DNA from: JAXGTD01 sp040775095
GTDB taxonomy: Bacteria > Pseudomonadota > Gammaproteobacteria > Chromatiales > Chromatiaceae
Direction: 5' to 3'
NCBI GenBank assembly: GCA_040775095.1
Contig: JAXGTD010000066.1
Location: forward strand, 1-21,882
Length of the DNA stretch: 21,882 nucleotides
The notes below the pieces were generated by a model, which saw only the letters and a program-made list of their open reading frames with translations, ran no database searches and was not told the DNA's origin. Position numbers and translations under genes: made by a program. How positions within the stretch are numbered: position 1 is the first letter of the stretch; each line of letters starts with the position of its first letter. Shown here piece by piece: positions 14,481 to 21,882 of this stretch.

Positions 14481-16889
14481 ATGACCTACGACTCAGCCAA
14501 TATCAAGGTTCTCCGCGGACTCGACGCGGTCCGCACACGCCCGGGAATGTACATCGGCGACACCGACGACGGCACCGGGCTGCATCACATGGTATTCGAG
14601 GTAGTCGATAACTCGATCGACGAGGCCCTGGCCGGACACTGCTCGCAGATCCGGGTCGTGCTCCACGCCGACGGCTCCGCATCGGTGGAGGACAATGGTC
14701 GTGGCATTCCGGTTGATATCCATCCAGAAGAGAATCGATCGGCCGCCGAGGTGATCATGACCGTCCTCCATGCGGGTGGGAAGTTCGATGACAATTCGTA
14801 TAAGGTCTCTGGCGGGTTACACGGTGTTGGCGTGTCGGTCGTCAACGCCTTGTCTGAACACCTCCAGCTGAAGATCTGGCGAGGGGGGGTGCTGTACGAA
14901 CAGGAGTTCCGCCTCGGCGAGCCGCAGTATCCCTTGCGTGCAATCGGCACTGCCGAGGCGAGCGGAACGCTGATCAGGTTCAAACCCTCGGCGACGATTT
15001 TTGGAACGAATCTCGAGTTCCACTACGAGATCCTGGCCAAACGCCTGCGCGAGCTTTCCTTCCTCAATTCCGGTGTCAAGATTGCCCTGAGGGACGAACG
15101 CACGGATCGCGACTCCGTGTTCGAGTACAAGGGTGGAATTCAGGCCTTCATCGAGCACCTGAACCAGAACAAATCACCGATCCACCCAACCGTCTTCTAT
15201 TTCTCCGCGGAGCGCGCCGAGATTGTGGTCGAAGTCGCTCTGCAGTGGAACGATTCCTACCAGGAGACCATCTTCTGCTACACGAATAACATCCCGCAAA
15301 AGGATGGCGGAAATCACCTGGCTGGATTTCGGGCTGGACTGACCAAAACGCTGAATCAGTACATCGAGCGGCAATCGCTCGATCGGAACCAGAAGACGCG
15401 CCCTGTTGGGGACGATGCCCGGGAAGGCCTGACCGCCGTCGTCTCCGTGAAGGTACCCGACCCCAAATTCTCATCGCAAACCAAGGACAAGCTGGTTTCA
15501 TCCGAGGTAAAGCCCGTCGTGGAGGCGCTCCTTGGCGAGTATCTGGATATGTTTCTCGAGGAGAACCCCGCGGAGGCCAAGGTCATTGCAAACAAGATGC
15601 TCGAGGCCGCACGTGCACGTGAGGCAGCCCGCAAGGCCAGAGAGATGACCCGGCGCAAGGGGGTGCTGGATATCGCCGGTCTCCCGGGCAAGCTCGCCGA
15701 CTGCCAGGAAAAAGATCCCGCTCGCTCAGAGCTCTTCCTCGTCGAGGGCGATTCCGCTGGGGGTTCGGCCAAACAGGGCCGCGATCGCGCGTTTCAGGCA
15801 ATCCTTCCGCTCAAGGGGAAGATCCTGAACGTGGAAAAGGCGCGCTTCGACAAGATGCTCTCGTCGGCGGAGGTCGGCACACTGATCACGGCGCTCGGCT
15901 GCGGGATCGGGCGGGAAGAATACAACCCGGACAAGCTGCGCTACCACCGTATCATCATCATGACAGACGCGGATGTCGACGGCGCGCACATCCGGACGTT
16001 GTTATTGACGTTCTTCTATCGGCAGATGCCCGAGCTCGTCGATCGAGGCTACGTCTATATCGCCCAGCCGCCTTTGTACAAGGTCAAACGCGGAAAGCAG
16101 GAAGACTATCTGCTTGACGACGCCGAGCTTGGTGCCTCGCTCGTCCGTGCCGCACTGGATAATGCCCGCCTGTTCGTCTCGTCGCAGTCCCCGGCAATGT
16201 CGTCCATGGCCCTGGAAGAATTGATCCGCGAGTTTCAGGTGTACCGCGCCATCGTCGCGCGTCTCTCCCACAGGAATGACCCGCTGTTCATTGCCGAGCT
16301 CGTGAACGTCCCGCGGCTGAGCGTGGCACGACGCGACGATCGCGCCGCGTTGGCGGATTGGGCGCACGACCTCACGCTTCGGCTCGATCAACACAGCGGA
16401 CCCGCGGTCGAGTACCGGATCCTGTTGCCGGGAGAGGCGGATCTCGAACCCGCGGGGATCGAATTGATTCGGAGCGTTCACGGGATCCCGGAGACGCGCT
16501 TGGTGTCGTTCGACTTCTTCGACTCCGCGGACTATGCGCGTATTGCCGATCTCGGCGAGAAGCTGGCGGGGTTGCTTCAGCCCACGGCGCGGGTCGAGAA
16601 GGGCGAGCGCAGCGCCGAGACGGCCACCTTCGCCGATGCGTACGACTGGTTGATCCGCGAGGCGAAGCGCGGCTCGCACATCCAGCGATACAAGGGACTT
16701 GGCGAGATGAACCCCGGCCAACTCTGGGAGACGACCATGGATCCGCAGAGTCGCCGCTTGCTGCGCGTCACCATCGAGGATGCGGTGGCCGCGGACCAGA
16801 TCTTCACGACCTTGATGGGTGATCAGGTCGAGCCGCGGCGCGCCTTCATCGAGCGCAATGCCCTCGAGGCGGGCAACATCGACATCTAA
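14481..16889 (+). CDS. gyrB: DNA gyrase subunit B
   Basis: GyrB supplies the ATPase and Toprim parts of DNA gyrase, which introduces negative supercoils. The 802-aa product (E. coli 804) has the GHKL ATP site with Glu40 and Asn44 in VFEVVDNSIDEALAG, VEDNGRGIPVD, and the SGGLHGVGVSVVNALS lid. The Toprim EGDSAGG is at 422-428 and the metal-binding Asp496/Asp498 are in TDADVDG. The approximately 170-residue insertion seen in gammaproteobacterial GyrB is present, and the protein ends AFIERNALEAGNIDI. ATG 14481 has a weak GAGAAG ribosome site. The stop TAA is immediately followed by an inverted-repeat element. Codon choice has more C-ending codons than dnaA-dnaN-recF. Confidence 0.98.
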   Translation: MTYDSANIKVLRGLDAVRTRPGMYIGDTDDGTGLHHMVFEVVDNSIDEALAGHCSQIRVVLHADGSASVEDNGRGIPVDIHPEENRSAAEVIMTVLHAGGKFDDNSYKVSGGLHGVGVSVVNALSEHLQLKIWRGGVLYEQEFRLGEPQYPLRAIGTAEASGTLIRFKPSATIFGTNLEFHYEILAKRLRELSFLNSGVKIALRDERTDRDSVFEYKGGIQAFIEHLNQNKSPIHPTVFYFSAERAEIVVEVALQWNDSYQETIFCYTNNIPQKDGGNHLAGFRAGLTKTLNQYIERQSLDRNQKTRPVGDDAREGLTAVVSVKVPDPKFSSQTKDKLVSSEVKPVVEALLGEYLDMFLEENPAEAKVIANKMLEAARAREAARKAREMTRRKGVLDIAGLPGKLADCQEKDPARSELFLVEGDSAGGSAKQGRDRAFQAILPLKGKILNVEKARFDKMLSSAEVGTLITALGCGIGREEYNPDKLRYHRIIIMTDADVDGAHIRTLLLTFFYRQMPELVDRGYVYIAQPPLYKVKRGKQEDYLLDDAELGASLVRAALDNARLFVSSQSPAMSSMALEELIREFQVYRAIVARLSHRNDPLFIAELVNVPRLSVARRDDRAALADWAHDLTLRLDQHSGPAVEYRILLPGEADLEPAGIELIRSVHGIPETRLVSFDFFDSADYARIADLGEKLAGLLQPTARVEKGERSAETATFADAYDWLIREAKRGSHIQRYKGLGEMNPGQLWETTMDPQSRRLLRVTIEDAVAADQIFTTLMGDQVEPRRAFIERNALEAGNIDI

Positions 16890-17015
16890 GAGACTGTCCG
16901 ACTCATGTCGATGGCGGTGAAAACCGCTGGGCCGCACGTAGCGCGCCGATATTGGCCAGTTATCGACCAAGGCTCACGCCGTTTCGGGCTATTGCGACCT
17001 AAGTCGGACAGTCTC
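16890..17015. mobile_element. MITE-like element with terminal inverted repeats abutting gyrB
   Basis: GAGACTGTCCGACT at 16890-16903 is the exact reverse complement of 17002-17015. Extended inward, the arms match at 19 of 21 positions (16890-16910 and 16995-17015). The 126-bp unit is non-coding; inside, GCGGT-GAAA-ACCGC (16914-16927) forms a small hairpin with a GAAA tetraloop. The arrangement resembles a miniature inverted-repeat transposable element or an IS remnant. No clear target duplication is visible. It separates convergent gyrB and plsC and could also act on transcript ends. Confidence 0.55.
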
Positions 17016-17096
17016 CTCGAGTCAGGGGCGGTGTGAGGGGTTGGGGTACGGGCGCGCCCCTGGCAGATCAGCGGCGGTAGCGGCCCGCGCGCAGGG

Positions 17097-17849
17097 CTAG
17101 CTCGGCCGGACCGGCATTTGCGCTAACGCGGCCTCGATCCATTCCTGTGCCGCGGCATTGATCTGTGCCGCCGTCTTGCCGGCCGGGTCTATCGGCGGGC
17201 CGATGCGCACCTGAATCACCCCCGGACGCTTCAGAAAAGCACGTCGTTCCCAGAAGACGCCCGCGTTGTGCGCGATCGGGACGACCGGCACCCGCGCACG
17301 TTCCGCGAGCAGCGCGCCACCAATGTTGAAGCGCCGTCTCTCGCCAACCGCAACCCGCGTGCCTTCAGGAAACACGACCAACCAACGCCCGCCGCGCAGC
17401 GCCTCTTCGCCTTCCCGCAACAACTGCCTCATCGCGCGGCGTCCGTCACCGCGGTTGATCGCAATCGGGCGGTACGCCGCGAGGGCCCAGCCGAAGAACG
17501 GGATCCAGAGCAGTTCCCGTTTCAGCACCCACACCTGATTGAGCGGAAGGAGCCCACGCAACGCGATGGTTTCCCAGGCGGACTGATGGTTGCTGAATAC
17601 GATCGCTTGCCCTGTCGGAAGATTCTCGGCCCCGACCACCTCATAGCGCAGATGGCAAAGCGAGCGAAGCAGCCACAGGATCAGGAAAGACCAGTGCCGG
17701 GCGATGCGGGTGAGAGCCTCGTAGGAGACCATCTTCGCCACGAGGGTGATCGTCGCCCCGTATCCAACCACGGACAGGTAGAAGAGGACGTTGAACGCCG
17801 TGGAGCGCAGCAGCATCCGGGCGTTGTCGATCACCGTGATAGCATCCAT
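17097..17849 (-). CDS. plsC: 1-acyl-sn-glycerol-3-phosphate acyltransferase (PlsC family)
   Basis: A 250-aa lysophosphatidate acyltransferase-type protein, making phosphatidic acid in the inner membrane. An N-terminal hydrophobic segment (about residues 18-40) precedes motif I NHQSAWET with His88 and an acidic Glu93 in the HX4(D/E) pattern, KREL at 110-113, motif III FPEGTR at 160-165 and motif IV VPVVPIAHNAG. The HX4E form with AWET is familiar in proteobacterial members. ATG 17849 lacks a ribosome site but overlaps the end of gmhB by 19 bp, so coupling is likely. Another family acyl acceptor is possible. Confidence 0.9.
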   Translation of the reverse strand: MDAITVIDNARMLLRSTAFNVLFYLSVVGYGATITLVAKMVSYEALTRIARHWSFLILWLLRSLCHLRYEVVGAENLPTGQAIVFSNHQSAWETIALRGLLPLNQVWVLKRELLWIPFFGWALAAYRPIAINRGDGRRAMRQLLREGEEALRGGRWLVVFPEGTRVAVGERRRFNIGGALLAERARVPVVPIAHNAGVFWERRAFLKRPGVIQVRIGPPIDPAGKTAAQINAAAQEWIEAALAQMPVRPS

Positions 17850-18370
17850 TGGACGGCGGCGGCGAGGTCGGCGGCGATGGGCACGCCCTTGAGCGCGGAT
17901 CCACGCGCGGCTTGGGTCCGCTCGCCGTTGCCAGTCAATACCAGCAGCGGGTCTGCACCCGCGGAACGCGCGGCCCTGATGTCGCGCCACGAGTCCCCGA
18001 TGACGGTCACCCCAGAGAGTCTGGCGCCGAACCGCCGGGCGAGGGCCTGCAACAGTCCCGGCTCGGGTTTCCGGCAGCCGCAGCGCTCATCCGGACCGTG
18101 CGGACAGAATGCGACCGCGCAGATGTGCCCCCCCATGGCCTCGACCTGCGCATGCATCTTTTGGTGGATTGCATTGAGCGTGGCGATGTCAAAGAAACCG
18201 CGTGCCAGGCCAGATTGATTGGTCGCGACGGTCACGGTCCAACCCGCCTTGGTCAACCGCGCGATCGCGTCCAGACTCCGGGGCAAGGGCCGCCACTCAT
18301 CGGGCCGACGGATGTAATGCTCCGAGTCGTGATTGATCACACCGTCCCGGTCGAGAATAACCAGCTTCAT
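17831..18370 (-). CDS. gmhB: D-glycero-beta-D-manno-heptose-1,7-bisphosphate 7-phosphatase
   Basis: A HAD-superfamily phosphatase of 179 aa that removes the 7-phosphate in ADP-heptose synthesis for the LPS inner core. Asp7 and Asp9 in LDRDGVIN are the nucleophile and acid/base, followed by TNQSG (50-54) and GDSWRD (125-130). The zinc-binding loop characteristic of GmhB is present: Cys89, His91, Cys97, Cys99 followed by RKPEPG. ATG 18370 has GGAG eight bases upstream. It lies in a minus-strand group with plsC and the glycyl-tRNA synthetase genes. Confidence 0.93.
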   Translation of the reverse strand: MKLVILDRDGVINHDSEHYIRRPDEWRPLPRSLDAIARLTKAGWTVTVATNQSGLARGFFDIATLNAIHQKMHAQVEAMGGHICAVAFCPHGPDERCGCRKPEPGLLQALARRFGARLSGVTVIGDSWRDIRAARSAGADPLLVLTGNGERTQAARGSALKGVPIAADLAAAVQWMLSR

Positions 18371-18451
18371 CACCGTCGCTCCGGCCCCGACCAGGGAATC
18401 GCTCCGCGCTGACCAGCGCGGGTCCCTCCCCATCCGAGCGGTGGATTGGCG

Positions 18452-18790
18452 TCAATCGACATCGCGGAACTCTGAGACCCGGATGCGTCCCCCGACCATT
18501 CTGGACGAGCGGCCGTCGAGCTTCTGCATCTTGTCCCAGAACGCCGCCTGCAGATCGATGTCGGCGGCGATCGCGGTCCCGAGTACCAGGATGAAGAGGT
18601 CCGCCACCTCCTCCGCGAGCGCCTGGACCGGCCTTCCCTTCGTGATGCAGGCCGAGATCTCGCCCAGTTCCTCCGCCATCAGCGCGACACGATAAGTGAG
18701 CTCTTCTCCCCCGGTCTCGCGAAACCGATGCTTATCGTGAAAGGCCTGCACCCGAGCGAGCATGGACGCGTAGGAGTCTTGATTGGTCAT
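18452..18790 (-). CDS. MazG-like nucleotide pyrophosphohydrolase family protein
   Basis: A 112-aa all-alpha protein with the MazG-type acidic motif: Glu40, Glu41 and Glu44 in MAEELGE, then Glu60/Glu61 and Asp64 in AEEVADLF, which would bind Mg2+ for hydrolysis of a nucleoside triphosphate or similar substrate. This is a short single-domain form; the actual substrate cannot be read from the sequence. ATG 18790 has GGGAGG (18798-18803) seven bases upstream. It starts 19 bp after the glyS stop and ends 81 bp before gmhB, so it probably shares their transcript. Confidence 0.82.
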   Translation of the reverse strand: MTNQDSYASMLARVQAFHDKHRFRETGGEELTYRVALMAEELGEISACITKGRPVQALAEEVADLFILVLGTAIAADIDLQAAFWDKMQKLDGRSSRMVGGRIRVSEFRDVD

Positions 18791-18809
18791 CGGGCTGCCT
18801 CCCTCGGGC

Positions 18810-20885
18810 TCATTGCAACCTCGAAATATCGGCGACTTGCATGAACAACCCGTTGAGCAGGCGTAGCAACGCAATGCGGTTTCGCTGCAGGTCGACGTCG
18901 TCTGCCATGACCATGACCGAGTCGAAAAACCCGTCGACATCCTCGCGCAGGGTAGCCAGCACCCGGAGCGCCTGCTCGTAGTCCGGGACCGCGAGCAACG
19001 GCTCGAGGGTTGCCTGCATCTCCTGGACCGCGGCAAACAGGCGCCGCTCGGGCGCCTCGACCAGTCGGCCCTCGTCCACCGCCTGGGCGGGATCATGCTC
19101 CCCTGCCTTCTTCAGAATATTGCGTATCCGCTTGTTGGCGGCGGCCAGCGCGGCGGCCTCAGGCAGCGTACGGAACGCCACCACGGCGCGCACGCGCCGG
19201 TCGATGTCGCTCGGAACGCCGATATCGACGCCAAGCACCGACTCCACGACATCGGCACCGATGCCCTGGTCCGCGTAGTAGCCGACGAGCCGCTCCATGC
19301 TGTAAGTGAACACGTCGTCGACGCTTGCCGATGCCGGGACGCGGTCGCCGTAACCCTTCGCGACCTGTGCCAACAGCTCCCGCAGATCCAGTGGCAGGGG
19401 TGTTTCGATCAGGATTCGCAGGGCGCCGATCGCCGCGCGCCGCAAGCCGTAGGGGTCCTTCGCCCCGCTGGGGCGTTGACCAATCGCGAAAATCCCGACG
19501 AGCGAATCGAGACGGTCGATCAGGGCCAAGACCCGGCCGCAGGGCGATTCCGGCAGCCGATCCCCCGCGTGTCTGGGCAGATACTGCTCTTCCATCGCCG
19601 CGGCCACACAAGGATCCTCTGCCGAATGGCGCGCGTAATAACGCCCCATCACTCCCTGCAGGCCGGCGAACTCGCCGACCATCTGTGTCAAGAGGTCGCA
19701 TTTTGCGAGCCGAGCGGAACGTTCGACGAGCGCCGGATCGGCCCCCGCCATCGCGGCCACATCGCGGGCGACGCGGCCGACGCGGATGGCCTTGTCCTGA
19801 AGGCTGCCGAGCTGGTGTTGAAAGGTGACGTCCGCGAGCCTTGCATAGTGCGCATCCAATGGGGCCTTGAGATCTTGCTCCCAGAAAAAGCGCGCATCGG
19901 AAAAACGCGGTCGAATCACCCGCTCGTTTCCGGCCCGGACCAGCGCGGGTTGGAGGCTCTCGATATTGCTCACGCCGACGAAGTGAGGAAGCAGCGTGCC
20001 GTCCTCGGAGAATACCGGAAAGTACTTCTGGTTCTTCTGCATGGTCTCGATCAAGACCTCGGCCGGCATCTCGAGGAATCCGACATCGAACCCACCCACA
20101 AAGCCGACCGGCCACTCGCACAGCGCCGTCACCTCGTCGAGCAGCCGCTCGTCGATGCGCGCCACCCCGCCGAGCGACTGCCCCAGCGCGCTGACCTGGC
20201 TCTGGATCAACGCCCGGCGTGCCGCAAAACCCGGTTCAACGTGACCCGATTCCCGCAAGATGCGCTCGTAGGCGGCCGGCGCGGACAGGGAAAGCGCACC
20301 GGGGTGATGGAAACGGTGTCCATAGGTCACCGACAGGGTATCGACGCCAAGGACTCGGCCCGGAACGCGGCCTGCGCCGAGCATCAGACAGACCCAATGG
20401 ACCGGTCGCACGAACTCCTCGTCACCAGCACCCCAGCGCATCCGCTTCGGGATGGGCAAAGCGCGCAGCGCCTCCTCAATCAGGGCCGGCAACAAGTCCG
20501 CGGTCTTTCTTCCCGCCTCCCGTCTTCGAAACACCAACCAGGCGCCCTGCCCGGTCTCTTCGCGGTCGAGCTCGCCGACATCCACGCCGCAGGATCGCGC
20601 GAAACCCGTGGCTGCCTTGGTTGGCGCCCCTGTCCCGTCGAAGGCGGCGGCGAGCGAGGGACCACGGCGCACGAGCTCCTGGTCCGGCTGCTGCAGTGCG
20701 ACCGCGCCAACCTGGACCGCAAGCCGCCGCGGGGTCGCGAAGAGCTCGGCCGCGGCGTGTGCGACATCATTCTCGTCGAGCAGCCGGAGCACCGCCGCCC
20801 CGAAGGACTCGGACAACGTCTTGAGGGCATTCGGCGGCAGCTCCTCGGTGCCGACCTCCACGAGCAGGTCTTTGTACTGGTCCAT
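18810..20885 (-). CDS. glyS: glycyl-tRNA synthetase beta subunit
   Basis: The beta chain of the bacterial alpha2beta2 glycyl-tRNA synthetase, 691 aa (E. coli 689), involved in tRNA recognition. Family features include the N-terminal LLVEVGTEELPP, MRWGAGDEEFVRPVHW, the MQKNQKYFPVF stretch, RFSDARFFWEQDL, and a C-terminal anticodon-binding-like helical region ending DVDLQRNRIALLRLLNGL. The ATG at 20885 has AGGGG seven bases upstream and follows the glyQ stop by 9 bp, a normal glyQS arrangement. Confidence 0.97.
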   Translation of the reverse strand: MDQYKDLLVEVGTEELPPNALKTLSESFGAAVLRLLDENDVAHAAAELFATPRRLAVQVGAVALQQPDQELVRRGPSLAAAFDGTGAPTKAATGFARSCGVDVGELDREETGQGAWLVFRRREAGRKTADLLPALIEEALRALPIPKRMRWGAGDEEFVRPVHWVCLMLGAGRVPGRVLGVDTLSVTYGHRFHHPGALSLSAPAAYERILRESGHVEPGFAARRALIQSQVSALGQSLGGVARIDERLLDEVTALCEWPVGFVGGFDVGFLEMPAEVLIETMQKNQKYFPVFSEDGTLLPHFVGVSNIESLQPALVRAGNERVIRPRFSDARFFWEQDLKAPLDAHYARLADVTFQHQLGSLQDKAIRVGRVARDVAAMAGADPALVERSARLAKCDLLTQMVGEFAGLQGVMGRYYARHSAEDPCVAAAMEEQYLPRHAGDRLPESPCGRVLALIDRLDSLVGIFAIGQRPSGAKDPYGLRRAAIGALRILIETPLPLDLRELLAQVAKGYGDRVPASASVDDVFTYSMERLVGYYADQGIGADVVESVLGVDIGVPSDIDRRVRAVVAFRTLPEAAALAAANKRIRNILKKAGEHDPAQAVDEGRLVEAPERRLFAAVQEMQATLEPLLAVPDYEQALRVLATLREDVDGFFDSVMVMADDVDLQRNRIALLRLLNGLFMQVADISRLQ

Positions 20886-20894
20886 AATCGGCCC

Positions 20895-21803
20895 CTACGA
20901 CTGCGCCAACATCGGAAAACCAAGTGCCTTGCGGCTCTCGAAATAGGCCTCTGCCACGGCTCGCGCCAGCGAGCGCACCCGCAGGATGAAGCGTTGGCGC
21001 TCGGTGACCGAAATGGCTCCCCGGGCATCGAGCAGGTTGAACGTGTGCGAGGCCTGCAACACCTGCTCGTAGGCCGGCAACGCGAGCCCGTTCGCGACCA
21101 AGCTCGTGCTCTGGTGCTCGCACACGTCAAACTGGTGGAACAGGGCGTCGATGTCCGCGCGCTCGAAGTTGAACGCCGACTGCTCGATCTCGTTCTGGAG
21201 AAAGACATCGCCATAGCTGACCGGTCCGGTCGCCGACCGGGTCCAGAGCAGGTCGTAAACGCTCTCCACGCCCTGCAGATACATCGCGATCCGCTCCAGC
21301 CCGTAGGTGATCTCCCCGGTGACGGGGCGGCACTCCAGCCCGCCGACCTGTTGGAAATAGGTGAACTGGGTGACCTCCATGCCGTTGAGCCACACCTCCC
21401 AGCCCAGGCCCCAGGCCCCCAGGGTTGGGGACTCCCAGTTGTCCTCGACGAACCGGACATCGTGCACCAGTGGGTCGATCCCAAGCATGCGCAACGAATC
21501 CAGGTACAACTCCTGGATCTCCAACGGAGACGGCTTGAGTGCCACCTGGAACTGGAAATAGTGCTGCAAACGATTTGGATTCTGTCCATAACGCCCGTCG
21601 GTTGGCCGCCGCGACGGTTGCACGTACGCGCAGTTCCATGGCTCGGGCCCGATGGCCCGGAGGAACGTCGCGGGGTGGAAGGTCCCCGCCCCCATTTCCA
21701 TATCGTAAGGTTGCATGATCACGCAGCCGCGTTCGGACCAGAACCGCTGCAGGTTGAAGATGAGCCCCTGGAAGCTCGTGGTGTCCGCGTCTGGGTTGAC
21801 CAA
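20895..21803 (-). CDS. glyQ: glycyl-tRNA synthetase alpha subunit
   Basis: The catalytic alpha chain of bacterial glycyl-tRNA synthetase, class II. It is highly similar in recall to E. coli GlyQ: FQGLIFNLQRFW, MEMGAGTFHPATFLRAIGPE, YVQPSRRPTDGRYGQNPNRL, FVEDNWESPTLGAWGLGWE and EVTQFTYFQQVGGLEC. There is no ATG at the N-terminus. TTG 21803 has GGCGGAG six bases upstream and gives 302 aa (E. coli 303). A TTG at 21818 would add five residues but its AGGA is only two bases away. A TATACT at 21834-21839 could be the -10 of its promoter, without a good -35. Confidence 0.95.
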   Translation of the reverse strand: MVNPDADTTSFQGLIFNLQRFWSERGCVIMQPYDMEMGAGTFHPATFLRAIGPEPWNCAYVQPSRRPTDGRYGQNPNRLQHYFQFQVALKPSPLEIQELYLDSLRMLGIDPLVHDVRFVEDNWESPTLGAWGLGWEVWLNGMEVTQFTYFQQVGGLECRPVTGEITYGLERIAMYLQGVESVYDLLWTRSATGPVSYGDVFLQNEIEQSAFNFERADIDALFHQFDVCEHQSTSLVANGLALPAYEQVLQASHTFNLLDARGAISVTERQRFILRVRSLARAVAEAYFESRKALGFPMLAQS

Positions 21804-21882
21804 CTGAAACTCCGCCAAGATCCTAAACCGCTAAGTATATCGATTTCGGCCGATCTCCGGCGACCGTGGCGCCCCCGGCTGC

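Noticed and set aside
15608..15625. CACGTG cores in gyrB resembling parS
   Set aside because: GCACGTGCACGTGAG lacks the flanking TGTT and AACA half-site bases; it is ordinary coding sequence.
1..21882. CRISPR arrays, tRNA or rRNA genes, prophage or complete IS
   Set aside because: I saw no spaced direct repeats, tRNA-like T-loop and anticodon pattern, rRNA sequence, integrase or transposase in either strand.

Overview
The window is a chromosomal replication-origin region from a high-GC gammaproteobacterium. The order rpmH-rnpA-yidD-yidC-mnmE on the minus strand, divergent from dnaA-dnaN-recF-gyrB on the plus strand, is the classical origin neighbourhood. The block plsC-gmhB-(small gene)-glyS-glyQ converging on gyrB is the arrangement I recall next to gyrB in Pseudomonas. 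Protein sequences (GyrB of 802 aa, GlyQ/GlyS as separate alpha and beta chains, TgpA next to MoxR and DUF58) also fit Gammaproteobacteria. I cannot name the genus.

Layout: (1) 168-4235, plus strand, a MoxR ATPase - DUF58 - TgpA transglutaminase-like operon. (2) 4236-5796, 1.56 kb without a convincing gene. Its left third, about 4300-4845, carries a DnaA-box cluster, AT-rich tracts and a DnaA-trio-like unwinding element, and is the best candidate for oriC. The right two thirds are G-rich and unexplained. (3) 5797-9652, minus strand: mnmE, yidC, yidD, rnpA, rpmH. (4) 9653-10244, a divergent regulatory region with a strong sigma70-like rpmH promoter and one perfect DnaA box. (5) 10245-13877, plus strand: dnaA, dnaN, recF; recF contains two ParB-binding parS sites. 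(6) 13878-14480, a C-rich spacer. (7) 14481-16889, gyrB, whose stop codon directly abuts a 126-bp MITE-like inverted-repeat element. (8) 17097-21803, minus strand: plsC, gmhB, a MazG-like pyrophosphohydrolase, glyS, glyQ.

The genes cover initiation and processivity of replication (DnaA, beta clamp), fork repair (RecF), supercoiling (GyrB), centromere marking (parS), ribosome and RNase P supply (L34, RnpA), membrane insertion (YidD, YidC), tRNA wobble modification (MnmE), phospholipid and LPS-precursor synthesis (PlsC, GmhB) and glycyl-tRNA charging. All are housekeeping functions; I saw no defence system, prophage, CRISPR array or full insertion sequence.

The most noteworthy points are: the placement of the origin between tgpA and mnmE instead of rpmH-dnaA; the trio-type unwinding element; the two parS sites written into conserved FHV peptides of RecF; an rnpA with no ATG, GTG or TTG start; the inverted-repeat element touching the gyrB stop; and a change in strand composition at the recF/gyrB junction.
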